From contig JAUWWQ010000034.1 in NCBI GenBank assembly GCA_030616775.1, positions 1 to 45,102 on the forward strand: DNA of 45,102 bases. Reading direction: 5' to 3'. This document shows, piece by piece, positions 42,274 to 45,102 of this stretch. Origin of the DNA: Planctomycetota bacterium (GTDB taxonomy: Bacteria > Planctomycetota > Phycisphaerae > UBA1845). The position numbers were made by a program, and so were the translations under genes. Every line of letters begins with the position of its first letter. Position 1 is the first letter of the stretch. The notes beneath the pieces were generated by a model that ran no database searches, had not been told where the DNA came from, and saw only the letters and a list, made by a program, of their open reading frames with translations.

Positions 42274-42792
42274 ATGGACGAGGAGCCGGCGTACGATATA
42301 GCGATTGCCCGAGTCAATGGGGATGCACCAGGCTGTGAGGCAATACTACGTAGGGCAATCGAAGCGACGCTTCGCCGACACCGGACACCGGCGGCGCGGA
42401 TTAGCGTGGGTCTCGTTGACGACGTCCACATGGCCCATCTAAACGAGTTGCATCTCAACTGCAAAGGTACGACCGACGTGCTGTCATTCGATTTGCGCGA
42501 CGCCCCCTCCACACCCACGGTTTCAAACGGGGAGCCAAAACGCGTTACGCCCGGCACTGCCGATGGGCCGGTGGAAGGAGAGATCGTCCTCTCGATTGAC
42601 ACCGCTGCGAGGGAGGCCCACCAGCGCGGGCACACTCTCGATGCGGAGCTGGCCCTTTACGCTGTACACGGCACACTCCATCTTCTGGGATATGTTGACC
42701 GGCGCGAGCCGGATGCAGCTCACATGCATGATATAGAGGACGATATCCTTTCGGGGATCGGGTTGGGAACGGTCTACGGGGCGAACCCGTAA
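42274..42792 (+). CDS. ybeY: Endoribonuclease YbeY (rRNA maturation factor)
   Basis: YbeY is a metal-dependent RNase needed for 16S rRNA 3'-end maturation and ribosome quality control. The 172-residue protein has the family core SVGLVDDVHMAHLNELHL, TDVLSFDL, GEIVLSIDTA and the zinc motif VHGTLHLLGYVDRRE. The classic motif is H-x3-H-x5-H; here the third position appears to be Asp (GYVD), a variation also expected to bind metal. Between DVLSFDL and GEIVLS there is an insertion of about 25 residues. The start is uncertain: 42274 fits the alignment but has no ribosome site; 42211 is an alternative. The stop overlaps the next start (TAATG). Confidence 0.88.
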   Translation: MDEEPAYDIAIARVNGDAPGCEAILRRAIEATLRRHRTPAARISVGLVDDVHMAHLNELHLNCKGTTDVLSFDLRDAPSTPTVSNGEPKRVTPGTADGPVEGEIVLSIDTAAREAHQRGHTLDAELALYAVHGTLHLLGYVDRREPDAAHMHDIEDDILSGIGLGTVYGANP

Positions 42793-43520
42793 TGAGGGTG
42801 GCGTTATTACAGATTCGATTGGATCCGAAGAGCCGCGCGGCGAACTTGCAGGATTTAAGCGAGGTGATCGACGAGGCGGCCAACGCCAGCGTCGCACCCG
42901 ACCTGCTGGTATTGCCCGGTGCCTGTGACACCGGCGGGGCCGTGTCGGGTCGCGGCTGGAGCAACGCCAGTCTCGAGGGTGTGAAAGAGTACCTTGCCTG
43001 GAAAGCGCGGGATTGGGGCGTTTTCATTGCCGCCGGGTTGCACGTTCGGCATGGTGACACGTGGGGGCCCTGTGCGGTTTTGTTCGATCCGGACGGCGAC
43101 GCTGTTGCCCGCAGCAGTTCGCCGGACGGCGATAAGTCCACTCAATCCGTCAGAGGGATCGAGATGTGGGCGTCTGATATCGGTGACTTGGGCGTGTTTG
43201 AGCCTAGCATCGTCGAGTCATTACCAGAGCACACAGAGATTGGCAAGCGGGGCGCAGTGATTGCAGTGCCAACGGTGGCTTCCCTGGCGGGAAAGCGGGG
43301 ACGTAATGTGGATGCCAACGTAGCCTTGCTGCAAAGCGGCGCCACCCTGGGCTATTACGCGTATTGGGCCGTTGTTGCGGAGGCTGGAGCGAAAGGAGCG
43401 CCGGGTGACGGAAGCGGACCGGGTACTTTCCTGCGCGCACCCAACGGTACGATCCTTGCCTCCGCCGATAGTCCAAACAAAGCGATTGTGGTTGCGGAAA
43501 TCCCGATTGGGGGTACCTGA
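42792..43520 (+). CDS. Carbon-nitrogen hydrolase (nitrilase)-fold protein, apparently without catalytic triad
   Basis: The 242-residue protein has the nitrilase-superfamily layout: MRVALLQIRLDPK...NLQDLSEVIDEA at the start, DLLVLPG, the WGVFIAAGLHVRHGDTWGPCAVLFDPDG hairpin and GTFLRAPNGTILASAD near the end. The Glu-Lys-Cys triad expected in this family is not visible: Glu is Gly in LVLPGACDT, the Lys after the hairpin is missing (AVARSSSPDG) and the Cys segment reads DLGVFEPSIVE. It is therefore likely a pseudoenzyme, or a very distant member. It is coupled to ybeY by a 1-nt overlap. In proteobacteria the related gene lnt follows corC; this smaller soluble relative occupies a similar neighbourhood. 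Confidence 0.7.
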   Translation: MRVALLQIRLDPKSRAANLQDLSEVIDEAANASVAPDLLVLPGACDTGGAVSGRGWSNASLEGVKEYLAWKARDWGVFIAAGLHVRHGDTWGPCAVLFDPDGDAVARSSSPDGDKSTQSVRGIEMWASDIGDLGVFEPSIVESLPEHTEIGKRGAVIAVPTVASLAGKRGRNVDANVALLQSGATLGYYAYWAVVAEAGAKGAPGDGSGPGTFLRAPNGTILASADSPNKAIVVAEIPIGGT

Positions 43521-43523
43521 CTT

Positions 43524-43541
43524 CGCAGGCGTTAGCCTGCG
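43524..43541 (+). repeat. Palindrome fragment of the MITE-core type
   Basis: CGCAGGC-GTTA-GCCTGCG, a 7-bp stem 3 nt after the nitrilase-fold gene, followed by GCGGATCC. It resembles one arm of the MITE core. The remaining gap to 43694 holds an AGACA/TGTCT small hairpin near 43660 and no gene. Confidence 0.55.
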
Positions 43542-43694
43542 CGGATCCATCGCGTAGGGAAGTATCGTGAATGGACGCGGCTGGGTCTAAGCGCGAGGGT
43601 CATGCAGACTGACCTGTCTCGCGCGAAGAAGCGGTCAGTACCTAACCGGTACCTGTCCGTCAGACAGTGTTGTTGTCTGTGCTGAGTCGAAGTA

Positions 43695-44978
43695 GTGGAC
43701 GAATGGGTAATCTGGCTCGGGCTGGTGGTGCTCGTTGCATTGACGCTCTTCGCAACGCTGAACCTGGCCCTGCGTCTTCCGTCAAGAGTGCGGATCGCGG
43801 AACAGTTCGAGAAGGCGGGTCGGGGTGATGCTTTTGAGGATTTCATTGCCGTCCGCCCGCGGTACATGCTGGCCACCGCGGTGCTGCGCACGGTTGCAAC
43901 GCTCGCCCTGCTCCTGGTGGTCCTCTACAACGTCGACACCGCTGACCCGTTGGCACGCGTAGCAGACACTATCGTTGCATGTGTCATAGCTCTGACACTA
44001 GTCCTGATATTCGGTGTTGCCATACCCAATGCCTGGGCGAAATATGCGGGTGAACCACTCATTGTGCGGACGCTGCCGCTGTTGAGTGCTGTTGGCCTGG
44101 TCTGCTATCCGGTGATCATCTTCCTCGAGCTGTTCGACCCGCTGGTAAGGCGCCTTTCGGGTGTGCCCGTGCGCAACGCCAGATCCTACGCGGATGAACT
44201 GGAGCAGGAGATCCTTGATGTGGTCAGCGAAGGAGAGCGACACGGGGCCGTCGACGAGGAAGAGAAGGAGATGATCGAGTCGGTCATCGAGCTGACTGAC
44301 ACCCGCGTCGAGAAGATTATGACACCGCGCACGGACATCGTGGCGGTGCCCAAAGACGCCGACCTGGACACGGTATTGGAAGCGATCCGCGTGAAGGGCC
44401 ATTCGCGCATCCCGGTCTACGACAAGACCATTGATACGATTCTCGGCGTTTTGTACGCAAAGGATCTGCTGCAGCGCAAGGAGGACACCCCTTTCGCGCT
44501 TACCGCAATCATACGGAAGGGGCTGTTCATTCCAGAATCCAAGCCGGTACGGGAACTGCTGCACGAGTTTCAAGAGCGGAAAGTGCACCTCGCCGTGGTC
44601 CTGGATGAGTACGGCGGCACGGCTGGTCTGGTCACAATTGAGGATATCCTCGAGGAGTTGGTCGGAGAGATCACCGACGAGTATGACCGGGCGGCGCCTG
44701 CCGAGTTCAAGCGCATTGACGACAATACTGTTGAGGTCGACGCCCGGATGCGGATCGACGACCTCAACGATGAATTCGACCTCTCATTGCCGGAGGACGA
44801 GGACTTCGAAACCATCGGAGGCTTCGTGTTCAGCCGGATGGGCAAGATCCCCCAGGTCGGGGAGTGCTGCGAGCACGATAACGTAGGGATTCAAGTGATC
44901 GCGGCTGAGCCACGGAGGATCACCCGTCTTCGTCTCGAGGTCACCCCGTTAGCGAAGAATAACCACCCTGCCAATTAG
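43695..44978 (+). CDS. CorC/HlyC-family membrane protein with CNNM and CBS domains
   Basis: CNNM/CorC proteins are linked to magnesium (and sometimes cobalt) transport. The 427-residue protein has the N-terminal membrane domain with about four helices (residues 5-25, 55-75, 90-115, 125-150), a linker rich in acidic residues (DELEQEILDVVSEGERHG), a CBS pair (about 205-330; VEKIMTPRTDIVAVP, GHSRIPVYD, HLAVVLDEYGGTAGLVTIEDILEELVGEI) and the C-terminal CorC_HlyC domain (VEVDARMRIDDLNDEFDL...ETIGGFVFSRMGKIP). GTG 43695 is the start with no strong ribosome site. Neighbours phoH and ybeY fit the conserved ybeZ-ybeY-ybeX order. Confidence 0.92.
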   Translation: MDEWVIWLGLVVLVALTLFATLNLALRLPSRVRIAEQFEKAGRGDAFEDFIAVRPRYMLATAVLRTVATLALLLVVLYNVDTADPLARVADTIVACVIALTLVLIFGVAIPNAWAKYAGEPLIVRTLPLLSAVGLVCYPVIIFLELFDPLVRRLSGVPVRNARSYADELEQEILDVVSEGERHGAVDEEEKEMIESVIELTDTRVEKIMTPRTDIVAVPKDADLDTVLEAIRVKGHSRIPVYDKTIDTILGVLYAKDLLQRKEDTPFALTAIIRKGLFIPESKPVRELLHEFQERKVHLAVVLDEYGGTAGLVTIEDILEELVGEITDEYDRAAPAEFKRIDDNTVEVDARMRIDDLNDEFDLSLPEDEDFETIGGFVFSRMGKIPQVGECCEHDNVGIQVIAAEPRRITRLRLEVTPLAKNNHPAN

Positions 44979-44996
44979 TCAGTAGTTTCTAAGATT

Positions 44997-45101
44997 TCAG
45001 GCAGCGAGATCGGCCCGTTGGAAGGCGTGGATCGTTACCTGAGGGACTTTTTCAATCTCTTCCAATCGCAGCAAGAGTTTCGAAAACCTCGCGCGGTGGC
45101 G
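44997..45101 (-). CDS. Possible C-terminal end of a gene running off the right edge
   Basis: On the minus strand a frame entering from the window edge reads RHRARFSKLLLRLEEIEKV and ends in ADLAA before TGA at 44997-44999. Its composition looks protein-like, but 34 residues are too few to identify. The plus strand here is also open from a TTG, with no ribosome site. Confidence 0.3.
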   Translation of the reverse strand, partial: RHRARFSKLLLRLEEIEKVPQVTIHAFQRADLAA

Positions 45102-45102
45102 C

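Overview
The window looks like chromosomal DNA of a GC-rich planctomycete, most likely Phycisphaerae-like. The strongest clue is three secreted proteins: two are full of Asp-Cys-Asn/Asn-Gly/Pro-Asp-Glu-Cys repeats and all end in dockerin-like duplications, a style typical of that group. Other clues are paired clpP genes behind tig, a tyrosine recombinase whose 3' end reads into a tRNA gene, and palindromic GC-rich intergenic repeats. This placement is inference from gene content. TGA ends several housekeeping genes (tig, ribH, nusB), so the standard bacterial code applies.

Layout. 1-1.0 kb: 3' end of an integrase overlapping tRNA-Glu(UUC), the probable edge of an integrated element, then a small zinc-ribbon gene. 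1.3-5.6 kb: mnmE, a class II Fic AMPylase with an AT-rich operator-like promoter, and class I fructose-bisphosphate aldolase. 6.0-9.0 kb: tig-clpP1-clpP2, a folding/proteolysis operon. 9.1-17.0 kb: two large secreted modular proteins on the minus strand. One is a metzincin protease plus beta-helix protein broken by a single in-frame TGA. The other carries three cohesin-like modules. Both end in almost the same dockerin-like tail. 17.4-23.7 kb: an ABC-F ATPase, a WaaP-like kinase, a glycosyltransferase carrying in-frame palindromic repeat DNA, and an MsbA-like exporter with a PDZ-like loop; the last three look like envelope glycolipid genes. 23.9-25.7 kb: ribH-nusB-ftsY. 25.9-33.5 kb: a zinc-ribbon membrane protein, addB, an alpha/beta hydrolase and ftsK. 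33.5-35.3 kb: an intergenic region with a near-consensus sigma70 promoter and a possible structured RNA, then a third secreted cohesin-like/dockerin-like protein ending in a clear terminator. 35.4-45.1 kb: an SGNH hydrolase, a four-cluster ferredoxin, then cdsA-phoH-pgpH-ybeY-(nitrilase-fold pseudoenzyme)-corC, which resembles the widespread phoH/ybeY/corC neighbourhood.

Repeats. Four copies of a MITE-like element of about 120-140 bp lie between genes. They share long terminal inverted repeats (GTTTCAC...GTGAAAC) and, in three copies, an internal GC-rich double palindrome. Two copies are nearly identical and exactly 130 bp, but in opposite orientation. The same internal palindrome occurs in-frame inside the glycosyltransferase gene and as fragments elsewhere.

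The most novel candidates are (1) a possible scaffold-and-client system of secreted cohesin-like and dockerin-like proteins, including a protease, (2) the MITE/palindrome family and its entry into a coding sequence, (3) the Fic promoter operator array, and (4) the PDZ-like insertion in the exporter.
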